DNA of 64,000 nucleotides, from the NCBI GenBank assembly GCA_964484765.1, contig CAZAGI010000023.1:1-64000 (forward strand). The letters run 5' to 3'. This stretch comes from DSVQ01 sp964484765 (lineage in GTDB: Bacteria > Planctomycetota > Planctomycetia > Planctomycetales > Planctomycetaceae). This document shows, in pieces, positions 1 to 9,344 of this stretch. Below the pieces are notes generated by a model. It was not told the origin of the DNA, made no database searches, and was given only the letters and a program-made list of their open reading frames with translations. A program made the position numbers and the translations under genes. Positions within the stretch are counted from its first letter, which is position 1. Every line of letters starts with the position of its first letter.

Positions 1-746
1 TTGTCGAACGACGGCGGATTGCGGCCGGGCTGATACTGGTCCGCGGGCCAGAACCGTGAACTGTCCGGGGTCAACACTTCGTCAATGAGCAGGATCTGGC
101 CGTCGACGCTGCCGAATTCGAACTTTGTGTCGGCGAGCAGCAATCCGCGCGTGGCGGCATACGCGGCGGCTTGAGAATAAATCTGAATCGACAGCGTCCG
201 CAACCGGTCAGCGGTTTCCAAGCCCACGATGTCCGCCATCCGTGCGAACGGAATGTTTTCATCGTGCCCCGATTCCGCTTTCGTCGCCGGGGTGAAGATG
301 GGCGTGTCCAGTTGCGCGGCTTCGACTAGGCCGCCGCGCAGCGGGATGCCGCACACGCTGCGCGATTGCTTGTATTCTTTCCAGCCGGAACCGACGAGAT
401 ACCCGCGGACTACACATTCCACGGGAAAAACCGTCGTTTTGCGGACAACCAGACTGCGGCCCCGCAGCGCGTCGCGATTTGCTCCCGCAGGCAACGGCAA
501 GGCATCGAGATCGGTATCGAGCAAATGGTGCGACACGCCCAGCCGCGCAAACCAGAACCGGCTGATCTGTGTCAACACGCGGCCTTTGTCCGGGATGCCC
601 GTGGGAAGAATCCAGTCGAACGCGCTGATCCGGTCGGTCGCTACGAAAAGCAATCGATCGCCGAAATCGTAAACATCGCGGACTTTTCCCCGGCGAACGG
701 GAATTCCGGGAAGATCACTCTGGAGCAAGACGGTGGACGCAGGCAT
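1..746 (-). CDS. purC: Phosphoribosylaminoimidazole-succinocarboxamide synthase, C-terminus cut by window edge
   Basis: SAICAR synthetase joins aspartate to CAIR with ATP in de novo purine synthesis in the cytosol. The reverse-strand frame opens with ATG at 746 and stays open to the window start, giving about 248 residues of a protein usually near 300 in the long bacterial/eukaryotic type. Family landmarks are visible: RRGKVRDVYDFGDRLL near the N-terminus, then VATDRISAFDWILP, the VVRGYLVGSGWKEY substrate-loop segment, and ADTKFEFG followed by DEVLTPDSSRFW. No stop is seen, so the C-terminus lies outside the window. The gene is transcribed away from everything else here, with about 250 bp of non-coding DNA behind it, so no operon partner is visible. 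Confidence 0.95.
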   Translation of the reverse strand, partial: MPASTVLLQSDLPGIPVRRGKVRDVYDFGDRLLFVATDRISAFDWILPTGIPDKGRVLTQISRFWFARLGVSHHLLDTDLDALPLPAGANRDALRGRSLVVRKTTVFPVECVVRGYLVGSGWKEYKQSRSVCGIPLRGGLVEAAQLDTPIFTPATKAESGHDENIPFARMADIVGLETADRLRTLSIQIYSQAAAYAATRGLLLADTKFEFGSVDGQILLIDEVLTPDSSRFWPADQYQPGRNPPSFD

Positions 747-1001
747 ATTTCAGGTTCCGGATCGGCTCGGGACGAGAGTTTCCCGAGGACTCACGAGCCT
801 AGCAATCGGGCGTCTTCTTGAACAGCACCCTAGCCGCGGACTACACTTTCGCGAATAATTCCTCGAACGGGGTACGGCGTTCTCCGGCTTTCCGCCGCAA
901 TCGCTGTGCGGGGTTCATTGGCGACGCACGGTGCGCGCAGGGAGCGGCGATTCCTTATTAACGGCAGGTGAATGTCTTAAGGTGCTCACCTGACCGGGAC
1001 T

Positions 1002-2504
1002 GTGACGCGCATGGGTCTCATTCGCTTTGCGGTGTATCCCGCCGGTTTGTTGACCGATTGGACGCAAGTCCAGCGCGGGTACCTCACGGGAATGGACGGC
1101 CGCGTTTTCCCGACGCAAATCGAGATCGACGGCAACATCATCGGCTGTCGAAGAATCAGCAGCGAGAGCTGCAAGTTTCACGTCGCCTGGGATGTCCCCG
1201 GCCACGGCCTCCTGGTGTTGAACACGGCATCGCTGCCGGAGCGTGAAGCACCGTATCTGCTGGCCGTCGAACTGGCGCGGGGGATGCTTGTGAAGGTGCG
1301 AAACCAGGCGGGTGCCTGGGAACTCGCCGGAATGGTGCTGCCCGGAGAATACGCCCCCGAAGTGACCACGGCGTTTCAGTTGTTCAGCCGCGCGGCATCG
1401 AGCCAGGACCAGCCCGATGTTGCCAGCCAACTGGCCCAGCAAGCCCTCGGCCATGCCTGCAAAGCCGCCGAGATTCTCAGCACGGCTTACGCCCGGCAAG
1501 CCTTGGCGGGCCGACAACAGCGCTATCCGCATCTCTCCACGTTGCTCGGCTGTGGATTACACAGCGTCTTGCCGAGCGAAGAAACCGAACTGTTTACCGC
1601 GGCCTTCAACGCGGTCGCGCTGCCCATGCGCTGGCCGGAAATCGAGCGTGTCGAAGGCACGTACCGCTGGGAGGAAATCGATCGGCAAGTGGCCTGGGCC
1701 GAGCAGCATAAGCTGGTGATTCGCGGCGGCCCGTTGATCGATCTGGGACCCGGCGGTTTGCCGCCGTGGCTAGCGCGATGGGAAAACGATCTCTTCAACA
1801 TGCAGACCTTTGTGTGTGACTATGTTGAGGCCGCTATTGCCCGCTATATTGGCAAGATTCGCTGGTGGGAAGTCGCCGCGCGGTTGAATACGGGCGGTGC
1901 ATTGACGCTCAATGAAGAAAGCCGCCTGGGTCTCGTCGCGCGCGTGCTGGAAGTTGCCCGGCAAGTCGACGAAGAAGCGCAGCTCCTCGTGCGTGTCGAT
2001 CAGCCTTGGGGTGAGTATCAGGCTCGCGGACAACACCGCCTTTCGCCGCTGCAATTGGTCGATGCGTTGTTGCGGTCGGGAGTCGGCCTGGCGGGGATCA
2101 ACCTCGAAGTGGCAATCGGTTACCTGCCCAGCGGCACGTTCCATCGCGATTTACTCGAATTCTCCCGAATGATCGATCAGTGGAGCCTGCTGGGCGTGCC
2201 ATTGTTCCTGACCCTCGCCATTCCGTCGGCGAACACACACGACGAACGCAGCACGACCGAATTGGAAGTGGATCCCCAAGTGGGCCACTTCGGCAACGCC
2301 GAAGCGCAACAGGCCGCTTGGATTGAGCGGTTTCTGCCGCTGCTGCTGGCGAAACCCGCGGTCGCCGGCGTCGACTGGTGCCATTTCACCGACGGCGAGC
2401 CCCATGAATTCCCGCACGCGGGTTTGCTACGCCCCGATGGCACGCCCAAGCCGGCGCTCGAATCGTTGCTGCACTACCGCCACGGCCCCGGACGTGGGAT
2501 GTGA
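1002..2504 (+). CDS. GH10-like (endo-xylanase fold) protein, probably catalytically dead
   Basis: A 500-residue protein whose C-terminal two thirds read like a glycoside hydrolase family 10 TIM barrel: FNAVALPMRWPEIERVEGTY matches the GH10 entry strand, and there are barrel-like strands up to PAVAGVDWCHFTDGEP near the end. The GH10 acid/base Glu normally sits in a W-D-x-x-N-E motif. Here the matching segment is RWWEVAARLNTGG, with no N-E. The nucleophile strand, usually T-E-[LIV], reads LFLTLAIPS with no Glu. I infer a non-hydrolytic sugar-binding or scaffold role. No signal peptide is visible. The start is GTG at 1002 or ATG at 1011; neither has a clear ribosome site. The gene precedes an exported peptidase by 55 bp on the same strand. 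Confidence 0.7.
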   Translation: MTRMGLIRFAVYPAGLLTDWTQVQRGYLTGMDGRVFPTQIEIDGNIIGCRRISSESCKFHVAWDVPGHGLLVLNTASLPEREAPYLLAVELARGMLVKVRNQAGAWELAGMVLPGEYAPEVTTAFQLFSRAASSQDQPDVASQLAQQALGHACKAAEILSTAYARQALAGRQQRYPHLSTLLGCGLHSVLPSEETELFTAAFNAVALPMRWPEIERVEGTYRWEEIDRQVAWAEQHKLVIRGGPLIDLGPGGLPPWLARWENDLFNMQTFVCDYVEAAIARYIGKIRWWEVAARLNTGGALTLNEESRLGLVARVLEVARQVDEEAQLLVRVDQPWGEYQARGQHRLSPLQLVDALLRSGVGLAGINLEVAIGYLPSGTFHRDLLEFSRMIDQWSLLGVPLFLTLAIPSANTHDERSTTELEVDPQVGHFGNAEAQQAAWIERFLPLLLAKPAVAGVDWCHFTDGEPHEFPHAGLLRPDGTPKPALESLLHYRHGPGRGM

Positions 2505-2559
2505 CGGCGGTGTGCTGCGAAACACGATCTTTCCCAATGCGACAGGACTCGGAAACGTG

Positions 2560-3855
2560 ATGATGCAACGGGTTTCTGTCGCGCAGACGGTGTTGATGGT
2601 CGTGATCGCGCTCGCGGAGGCGGCGACCAGCGCCAGCGCCGCCCCGCCGCGGATTGCTGCTGTGAAGCCGGTGCCGCGCTCGATCCTCAAGTTTGAACGC
2701 GATTACGTCGCCGATCTCACGGTCGCCGATGGTCCGTTGCAGAAGGGGAACATCCTCCACATCCGACTGTTGTCGGGAAAAGTCTACGACGACATGGAAC
2801 TCGTCGACGTTCAGCGAGCAAAAGACGACGCGTCGTTTCGCGGATTGACATTCAAGCCATCGAAAGGGCAACCATCGAAACTGGCACCGAACACACTGTA
2901 TGAACTGCGCGTGAAAGACGGCGGCGACTACGACGTCGTGACCGATCCTGCCACCAAAGCGTGGGTGCTGCTCGATCGCCAAAAACGCGATGAGATCGCG
3001 GGCAAACGCCTCGCTGACAATCGCGGAGCCTTGTGGAAACCACCGACTCCCGACGAGCACGCGGCGGCCATTAAGTTCTTTGACGAAATGGCAGACAAGG
3101 TCCAGAAAACTTTCCCGACGCAGAAATTCGTCCGGCAGGAAACGCAGTTTTTCATCGTCTATACAGACATGCCCTTCGCGCAGATCGGCGGCTACATTGC
3201 CAATCTCGACTCCATGTACCAACAGCTCTGCACGCTGTTCAGCATTCCCAAAGAGACCAACATCTGGGTCGGCAAATGTCCCGTGTTTTGCTTTTTGAAT
3301 CGCGAACACTTTGTGCAATTCGAAGCCGGTTTCATGAACAACCCGGAGACGCAGGGAATTGCCGGACTGAATCATCAGTTTTCCGACGGCAAAGTGATCA
3401 CCACGGTGTATCGCGGCAATGATCCGGTCTTCTTTGCGTCGGTGCTGGTCCATGAAACCTCACACGGATTTCTGCACCGCATCCGGTCGAGCGGCCGCAT
3501 TCCACCGTGGATGAATGAAGGTCTGGCGGAGTGGATTGCCCAGGTGGTGGTGCCGCAAAGCGATCACGTGCAGGGCCGGTTCGCGGAAGCGCTGCCGATT
3601 CTCCGCATGCAGGGCAGCCTCGGCGGCAACTTTCTGGACGACTCCGGGACGATCGACAGCTGGCAATACGGGGCCGCGGCAGTGCTGACGCAGTTTCTCA
3701 TCAGTGCCGATGCCAACGCCTACCGGGCGATGATCACGGCGATCAAAGAAGGCTACACCTGGCAGGAAGCCCTGGATGTCACCTACGGACTGAAACCCGA
3801 TGAACTCGCCTTCGCATTCGGGCGCTCGATTGGCATCCCGCAGCTGCGCCCGTAA
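2560..3855 (+). CDS. Exported gluzincin-type zinc metallopeptidase (peptidase MA-like)
   Basis: A predicted secreted protein of 431 residues. The start ATG-ATG at 2560 is chosen because it begins a signal peptide with a hydrophobic core (TVLMVVIALAEA) ending near SASAA. The zinc motif is HETSH at residues 298-302, and the third-ligand region NEGLAEW follows with Glu near residue 320, an arrangement typical of peptidase-MA/gluzincin proteins common in planctomycetes. The segment before the motif (LNREHFVQFEAGF, GLNHQFSDGKVITTVY) also fits that family. The substrate is unknown. The gene ends 4 bp before the convergent SulP gene. The in-frame extension further upstream lies in the preceding gene and is not used. 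Confidence 0.8.
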   Translation: MMQRVSVAQTVLMVVIALAEAATSASAAPPRIAAVKPVPRSILKFERDYVADLTVADGPLQKGNILHIRLLSGKVYDDMELVDVQRAKDDASFRGLTFKPSKGQPSKLAPNTLYELRVKDGGDYDVVTDPATKAWVLLDRQKRDEIAGKRLADNRGALWKPPTPDEHAAAIKFFDEMADKVQKTFPTQKFVRQETQFFIVYTDMPFAQIGGYIANLDSMYQQLCTLFSIPKETNIWVGKCPVFCFLNREHFVQFEAGFMNNPETQGIAGLNHQFSDGKVITTVYRGNDPVFFASVLVHETSHGFLHRIRSSGRIPPWMNEGLAEWIAQVVVPQSDHVQGRFAEALPILRMQGSLGGNFLDDSGTIDSWQYGAAAVLTQFLISADANAYRAMITAIKEGYTWQEALDVTYGLKPDELAFAFGRSIGIPQLRP

Positions 3856-3859
3856 CCCA

Positions 3860-5791
3860 TCAAACTGGTAACTCGTTGATATCCGGCGTTTTTGCAAAGC
3901 GGTCACGGCGAAACCGCGCGTGCAATGATTCCCAGTCGATGACGAGATCGCCCCCTTGCGAGCGTTGTTGGATTCCCCAACTCCGCAACAGATCTAAACA
4001 GGCGTGGTCGATGTAATCCAGATCGGAGAGATCAATGTGGAGCGCGACGCCGGCGGGAATCCGCTCCAGTTGAGCGGCGAGCATTGGCAAGCGGAGAAAA
4101 GTTGCGGACCCATCCAGTTCCATTCGCATCCGGCGCGGATCGTCGGTGGGTGTCACAATGATCTTCAGCTGCGATACGGTGTAAATCAGCTTGAGAGCCG
4201 AGAGCCCCAGTCCGACCAGCACACCCATCAGCAGATCTTCGAACACGATGACGCTGACGGTCAGCGTGTAGATCACCACTTCACCCCAGCCGTACCCGCG
4301 CAGTTCGCGAAGTGATTTGATGTCGATCAGTTTGTAGCCGGTATAAACCAGAATCGCGGCCAGACAACTGGTGGGAATCTGACGCAACAACCCCGCTAAT
4401 CCTGTCACAAACACCAGTAACCAGACGCCGTGCAGCATGGCGGAAAGTCGGGTTTTCCCCCCCGCTTGCACGTTGGCCGAACTGCGGACGATGACGCCGG
4501 TCATCGGCAGCGCCCCCAGAATCCCGCAGAGTAAATTGCCGAACCCTTGGGCGCATAATTCCTGATCGTATTGCGTCCGCGGTCCGGTGTGCATCTGGTC
4601 CACGGCACCGGCACACAGAAGCGTTTCGGCGCTGGCAACAATCGCCACCAGGAGTCCGTCGCGGATCACGTCTCCCCAAGCTGCCTGTTTCAGCAATTCC
4701 AGGGTCGGAAAGGTGATGCTGGTCCAGAGACTATCCGGAAGGTCAACATACAACACAGGAAGCCGCCAAGCATAAGCGGCAACAGTGACGATAATGACCG
4801 CCACCAAGGCTGGAGGAACGAGCTTCAACGATTTCGGCGCCAGTTCATACCACAGAATGATTGCCAAGATCGTCGACAAGCCGAGCAAACCAGCGAGGTT
4901 CGGACTTTTGAGGCTGGATAACCACCGATCAATCTCGTGCGACGAAGCGGTTACCGCCTCCAAGGCGGTATTGCGGTCGCGTTCCCCCAACTGGCTGGTT
5001 GCCTTACGCGCCGCGATCACCGACTCGGTCAACAATGGCGGAGCGTGCTCTCCCGCGGCGGCGAAGGCAAGGTCCATTTGTTGTTGCAGCGCTTGTTGCC
5101 GGGCAACGATCCGGTCCCAATCGATGTTGAGTGGTGTTGCTGCCACGGGACCATGTCCACCGGTCGCCGGGCCCAGTTGCTGACGGATGGCCGCTTGATC
5201 GGTCTGCCAGCGGCGGGCTTCTTGCAGCCAACGAATCCGGCGTTCGTTGTTGTCGTCGTTGGGGAATTTAAGGGGTTGCCACGCGCGTTCCAAGGCCTGC
5301 GGAATCCCTGCCAGGTTCTGAGAGCCGTTGCCCGGCGGCTTGCCATCGAGCATGACATGGAACTGGCCGCCGAGAATCAGGAAACCGATTCCGGCAAGCA
5401 TGCCTAGAATCACGGCGGGAGAGACGGCGCGAAACCATTGACCGAGGCGAAACACGCCGGCGATCATCTGCAACCCGCCAGCCGTCAACACAACGAGTCC
5501 GAGATGCGTTGGTCCGTGACGCTGCACGATTTCAAAGACGATGACCGTCAATCCCGCCGCGGGACCGCTGACTTGCAGTGGACACCCCGCGAAGAGTCCA
5601 ACGACCAATCCGCCGACGATGCCCGTGATCAGCCCCGCCGCGACCGGGACTCCCGACGCAATCGCGACGCCCATGCACAGAGGCAACGCCACCAGAAAGA
5701 CGACAATCGACGCCAGCACATCATTCCGCAAAAAGCCGGATTTCGTCGCGTTGCGGGCGTTCGAAGAGCTCATGGATGCGGGATCATGCAA
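3860..5791 (-). CDS. SulP-family anion transporter with STAS domain
   Basis: A 643-residue inner-membrane transporter of the SLC26/SulP family, which moves sulfate, bicarbonate or other anions. The N-terminal helices carry the family signature (DVLASIVVFLVALPLCMGVA, then SGPAAGLTVIVFE). The C-terminal STAS domain spans about residues 560-640, with the IDLSDLDYIDHACLDLL stretch. Residues 148-298 form a hydrophilic insertion between membrane segments (WLQEARRWQTDQAA..., ALQQQMDLAFAAAGEH), probably helical. The start is ATG at 5791; ATG at 5773 is an alternative. A small two-helix membrane protein lies just upstream on the same strand. The exact anion cannot be read from sequence. Confidence 0.9.
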   Translation of the reverse strand: MHDPASMSSSNARNATKSGFLRNDVLASIVVFLVALPLCMGVAIASGVPVAAGLITGIVGGLVVGLFAGCPLQVSGPAAGLTVIVFEIVQRHGPTHLGLVVLTAGGLQMIAGVFRLGQWFRAVSPAVILGMLAGIGFLILGGQFHVMLDGKPPGNGSQNLAGIPQALERAWQPLKFPNDDNNERRIRWLQEARRWQTDQAAIRQQLGPATGGHGPVAATPLNIDWDRIVARQQALQQQMDLAFAAAGEHAPPLLTESVIAARKATSQLGERDRNTALEAVTASSHEIDRWLSSLKSPNLAGLLGLSTILAIILWYELAPKSLKLVPPALVAVIIVTVAAYAWRLPVLYVDLPDSLWTSITFPTLELLKQAAWGDVIRDGLLVAIVASAETLLCAGAVDQMHTGPRTQYDQELCAQGFGNLLCGILGALPMTGVIVRSSANVQAGGKTRLSAMLHGVWLLVFVTGLAGLLRQIPTSCLAAILVYTGYKLIDIKSLRELRGYGWGEVVIYTLTVSVIVFEDLLMGVLVGLGLSALKLIYTVSQLKIIVTPTDDPRRMRMELDGSATFLRLPMLAAQLERIPAGVALHIDLSDLDYIDHACLDLLRSWGIQQRSQGGDLVIDWESLHARFRRDRFAKTPDINELPV

Positions 5792-5833
5792 GAGAGCGGA
5801 GAGAGATCAACGATCGCCGATCAGGCATTCGGG

Positions 5834-6097
5834 TTAATGGCCCGAGTCCTGCTTGGGAGTGCTTTCGGCGGGAGTCATAAAGTATTTCACCATCCGACCA
5901 AAACCCATAATGGCGTAGAAACCGCCGACCACGAAGAGAGCCGCGAATGGTGTCGTCTGGCCCAGCCAACTGTGATAGGTGGTCATCAACGCACCGACGA
6001 CGGAACATCCCACAGCGGCCGCGATGCACAGCCGGCATTCGTCGACCAGGATGTCGCGCTGGGAACGAACGGTCTGTTGGTCAAACGGAGCTTTCAT
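5834..6097 (-). CDS. Small two-helix membrane protein
   Basis: An 87-residue protein from ATG 6097; an in-frame start at 6184 would add a polar stretch. It opens with a soluble segment (MKAPFDQQTVRSQRDILVDE), then has two hydrophobic helices, CIAAAVGCSVVGALMTTYHSW and PFAALFVVGGFYAIMGFG, and a short polar tail. No family is recognised. It sits 42 bp upstream of the SulP transporter on the same strand, so co-transcription is plausible. Moderately confident it is real, because the hydrophobic pattern and codon use fit its neighbours. Confidence 0.6.
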   Translation of the reverse strand: MKAPFDQQTVRSQRDILVDECRLCIAAAVGCSVVGALMTTYHSWLGQTTPFAALFVVGGFYAIMGFGRMVKYFMTPAESTPKQDSGH

Positions 6098-6658
6098 CAG
6101 TCGCGCCTGTTGAAAAAGGTCCGAACGAGTGCAATCGTTCCTCTCCAACGTCTGACCGAGACCATGCGACACAGACGAGGTCAAACCTGAAAGCTGACGA
6201 TGATGTTAGCTTACAGCATTGTGATCGTTTCCGTGCCCGCAATATCGCTTAAGTTTTCGAAAGCATGTGAAGTGCCGAGAACCAGCGCTGCGTCCGGAAG
6301 CCTGAGGCGTCAAAATCGCGGTTGCCTAACAACTGAGACAACAGGGCGAACAGTTTGTTGAAGAGTGGAAACGCCCGGCCGCCCAAGCATCGAAAAGGCG
6401 TTCGTCCTACTCAGTCAGGGCTGAGTAACGCTGTGCGGCTGGAGTGGAGGAGTTGCCTGAGCCTGTGGCGAAGGGAACCGGTTCCGGTGAATCTTCAGCA
6501 GTTGCGGGTTCCATCGGCGATCTCCCTACGGAGTAGTAACGAATCGAGACTCGAAGGAACACAACGCTTTGCACGACAAAGTGAACGCGCCCGTGAGAGC
6601 ATTCTTGTCATCACACGGAGTTTCCAAGATCGGCGGGATTACGGATCGCGCGAACTGG
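6098..6658. other. Gene-poor interval
   Basis: About 560 bp lie between the small membrane protein and the end of the DUF1501 gene. I see no convincing coding frame and no tRNA or RNase P hallmarks. One short hairpin (ACTCAG/CTGAGT) lies near 6409-6425. The interval probably holds the promoter for the leftward genes at 5834-6097 and 3860-5791 and the trailer of the DUF1501 gene. Confidence 0.4.
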
Positions 6659-8089
6659 TTAAAACAGCCCCAGAATCGGCCCGGCATCATAAATATGATG
6701 CGGCCGCTTCAGATCGTCGTACCACGCCGTGGTATCGTGCAGGCCGAGCGCGGCGTACATCGTCGCCGCCATGTTTTCCGGCTTTTGCGGATCGGACGCG
6801 GGATACGCCCCGATCTTGTCCGACGAACCCACCACCCGTCCCCCTTGCACGCCGCCACCGGCAAAAAAGACGGTTTGCACCGCCCCCCAATGGTCACGGC
6901 CCGGCAACTTGTAGTGTTGCGGAAGATGCGTGACCTTCGGCGTGCGACCAAATTCGCCGGCCATCACAATCAGCGTGTCTTGCAACAACCCGGTTTCCTG
7001 GAGATCGTCCAGCAAGGCTGACAACGCCTTATCCGTCGGCGGGAAGAGCTTGTCTTTCAGGTGCGGAAACGCTTCGCCGTGGGTGTCCCAGGTCTCGTTG
7101 TTGCCGAGGTTGACCTGCACAAAATTGACGCCGGCTTCCACGAGGTTGCGGGCCATCATCAGCGACCAGCCGAACGAATTGCGGCCATACCGCTCGAGTT
7201 GAGTGGGCGGAGCGTTGCGGACATCGAGAATCTGCTTGATTCGCGGATCGGTCAGCATCGACACGGCACCCTGGCGCGAACGAACAAACGAGTGCGTTTC
7301 GTCGATGTTGTCCTGACCGTCGGTCCGCTGTTCGAAACGGCGGAGCAAATCGAGGCGATGATCGAGCCGCGCGAGTGTGATCCCCTCGGTCAACGAAACT
7401 TCCGGGATGCGGAAATCTCGCTTGCCGCTGATGATGTTGGGCCGCTCCTGATGATCGAAGGCGAATTCCGGATACGCTCCGTAACAGGTGGCTTCGTACG
7501 GAGCCGCTTCAATAAACCACGGATCGCGTCGCGGGCCCATTTCACCCGCGAATTGTCCGGGTATCACGCGGCGTGAATAGTGAACGAGCTTTTCGGGCAG
7601 CACGACCGACGGCGGCAGTTTGTTGCGGGGTTGTGTGACCGCCCCAGCCACCGCGGCGATCGAAGGCCAGTCGCTCGGTTTCGGGTTGGAGGGATCAAAG
7701 CCCGGCGGCACGAGCGTCCGCCCGGTCAGCATGATGTGATGACCGAGTGAATGGTCGTTCGTCTGATGTGTCAGCGAACGACACAACGCCCACAAATGGC
7801 TGCGCTGCGCCAATTTCGGCAGATGCTCGCAGATGTGCAGTCCGGGCGTCTTCGTGGCAATCGGTTGGAACTCACCGCGAACGTTCTCCGGCGCTTCGGG
7901 CTTCATGTCGAAGCTGTCGTGCTGGGCGAGCCCGCCGGAAAGGAAGATGTAGATGACCGATTTTGACCGGCGCGCCGCGGAGGCCGCAAAGGTCCACGAA
8001 GGCAGTGTCGCCGCGGCGAGCAATCCCCCGGCGCTGCTTTGCAGCATCGCCCGGCGCGGAAGGTGGTTTGTCCAGAGATTCGCAGTCAT
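6659..8089 (-). CDS. DUF1501 (sulfatase-fold) exported protein
   Basis: A 476-residue member of DUF1501, an alkaline-phosphatase/sulfatase-like fold expanded in planctomycetes and usually exported by Tat. The start at 8089 is supported by a strong GGAGG site just upstream and by the twin-arginine-like leader (LPRRAMLQSSAGGLLAAATLP). Family landmarks are IYIFLSGGLAQHDSFDMKP, GNNETWDTHGEAFP, IVMAGEFGRTPK and GRDHWGAVQTVFFAGGG. Such genes usually pair with a DUF1549/DUF1553 cytochrome-like partner, but none is adjacent. The function is unproven. Start codons further upstream are in frame but lack a good ribosome site. Confidence 0.9.
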   Translation of the reverse strand: MTANLWTNHLPRRAMLQSSAGGLLAAATLPSWTFAASAARRSKSVIYIFLSGGLAQHDSFDMKPEAPENVRGEFQPIATKTPGLHICEHLPKLAQRSHLWALCRSLTHQTNDHSLGHHIMLTGRTLVPPGFDPSNPKPSDWPSIAAVAGAVTQPRNKLPPSVVLPEKLVHYSRRVIPGQFAGEMGPRRDPWFIEAAPYEATCYGAYPEFAFDHQERPNIISGKRDFRIPEVSLTEGITLARLDHRLDLLRRFEQRTDGQDNIDETHSFVRSRQGAVSMLTDPRIKQILDVRNAPPTQLERYGRNSFGWSLMMARNLVEAGVNFVQVNLGNNETWDTHGEAFPHLKDKLFPPTDKALSALLDDLQETGLLQDTLIVMAGEFGRTPKVTHLPQHYKLPGRDHWGAVQTVFFAGGGVQGGRVVGSSDKIGAYPASDPQKPENMAATMYAALGLHDTTAWYDDLKRPHHIYDAGPILGLF

Positions 8090-8211
8090 GAGAAGACCTC
8101 CCGCTCCAAGTCGAGGCGGACCCGGCGCTTCTCCCTTCATATCGGATCGGCAGCGCGAACGCAACACTCAAGATTGATATGTTGTATTTCGGTCGTTGTG
8201 CAGTTTGCGGA

Positions 8212-8472
8212 TTAGACACTGCCGCGGGGCTGCCGTTTCCAGCTGAGGCCGATCAAAGCGCCTGTACCGAGAACTGCTAATTCCAACGGCATCATCCACG
8301 GTGGAGGTACGAACCTGACCTCGATCTCATTCGGGTTGGAACGGTCGACGGTCATTCCCGGCATCACTTCCAGGGTGGCGGCAACACAGAGCGCTACACC
8401 ACCAATGGCTCCGGCAATCAGAGCACCTAAAAGCATTCGCGTTGGCCAGCGAGTCCGGTGGGAATCGTCCAT
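8212..8472 (-). CDS. Small membrane protein, unknown function
   Basis: An 86-residue protein from ATG 8472, preceded by an AGGGGAC ribosome site. It has two hydrophobic helices (MLLGALIAGAIGGVALCVAA and LELAVLGTGALIGLSW) separated by a roughly 25-residue exported-looking loop rich in Pro (RFVPPPWMMP). No family is recognised. It lies 122 bp upstream of the DUF1501 gene on the same strand, but linkage is weak. Confidence 0.6.
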   Translation of the reverse strand: MDDSHRTRWPTRMLLGALIAGAIGGVALCVAATLEVMPGMTVDRSNPNEIEVRFVPPPWMMPLELAVLGTGALIGLSWKRQPRGSV

Positions 8473-8506
8473 CTCGTTTGTCCCCTGAAACGAAAACACC
8501 CGGCAA

Positions 8507-8660
8507 TTATCCGGGGTGTTCGCGCTCTCGGCAACAGCGATCAGGCCGCCATCTCGGCATGGTCGTGGTACGGTTTGAAGAGACGGGGCAGGGGCCCCGT
8601 CCTGGGAATGATCGGTTCCTGGTGGTCACCATAGGTCGGGGCCCCCGCCCCGACTTCTTG
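8507..8660. repeat. Hairpin cluster including a GC-rich palindromic repeat copy
   Basis: A short inverted repeat (CACCCGG/CCGGGGTG) sits at 8507-8520. At 8577-8660 two arms, CGGGGCAGGGGCCCC (8584-8598) and GGGGCCCCCGCCCCG (8638-8652), form a long GC-rich hairpin. The segment CCATAGGTCGGGGCCCC is shared with the element at 12079-12193, so both belong to one repeat family. No T-run follows, so a terminator role is uncertain. Confidence 0.75.
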
Positions 8661-8739
8661 GCAGAAAATGGCACCAGACCCAGGCTTCGGCAAGCGACTG
8701 ACGGCATCACGACGGCAAATTGCCGCTTGACGCCGACCA

Positions 8740-8973
8740 TTAACGCACGACGCAGAGTTCGTTGTGAATCCGCCGCAATCCCTGCAGATCACGCAGCGAT
8801 TCCTGGGCGACTTGCTTCTGGTAATAGCTGCGGACACGGCCCGTCAGGCGGACTTCGTCGTTGTCGACGCACGCTTCGACATCGCGCGACCACCAGAAAC
8901 GCTCGTCGTTCAAACGCCGGGCGACCAGGTCGGCGAGACTATGCGGACCGTGAAGCATGTAGTGGGAGGGCAT
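8740..8973 (-). CDS. Single BON-domain protein
   Basis: A 77-residue protein that is almost entirely one BON domain (SRDVEACVDNDEVRLTGRV... followed by QKQVAQESLRDLQGLRRIHN). BON domains bind phospholipid or other periplasmic partners in OsmY-like proteins. The start at 8973 (MPSHYML) is a guess; an upstream in-frame start at 9072 would add an Arg-rich, non-conserved tail. No signal peptide is visible with either start. A second BON protein with two copies lies at 21752-22867. Confidence 0.65.
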   Translation of the reverse strand: MPSHYMLHGPHSLADLVARRLNDERFWWSRDVEACVDNDEVRLTGRVRSYYQKQVAQESLRDLQGLRRIHNELCVVR

Positions 8974-9344
8974 GGTGCGATGTCCGAGGGAAAGAGAAAT
9001 CTCGTGACACCGAGCAACGGCGTTCCTTGCGAGCATCGGCGTCCAAGCAAACGTAGTTCGCCGCGCTGCCACCGGCCGAAAAAAATCTGCAGAATCACAC
9101 GGGAAAATGGCCGGATCTGCAGCTTTTGCCGGTGGCGCATGTTGTTGATCAAGCGGCAGTTGTCACCGCTTTCGGACCAGCCTCTCGGCAGAATCTGCCG
9201 TGCTCTTGACCGAATTTCGCGATTCACATAGAAATCCCGCCGCACGCTGACGCCGGGGCCTATCGATCGGCAGAAGCGGCCACCTCTCCCAGCCCATCGC
9301 GTCCATTGAATTCCCCGTCCACGTCTTCACGTAGGAAGAGGCCC

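Noticed and set aside
5438..6190. A long plus-strand frame opposite the SulP gene
   Set aside because: It is the antisense shadow of a GC-rich gene with clear family motifs on the other strand; codon positions and composition (Arg/Gln/His-rich) are those of a shadow.
6355..6658. Possible structured RNA such as RNase P or a plus-strand gene
   Set aside because: I looked for RNase P and tRNA hallmarks (GAGGAAAGTCC, GGTTCGA) and did not find them; the open frame is Arg/Ser-rich without a ribosome site.
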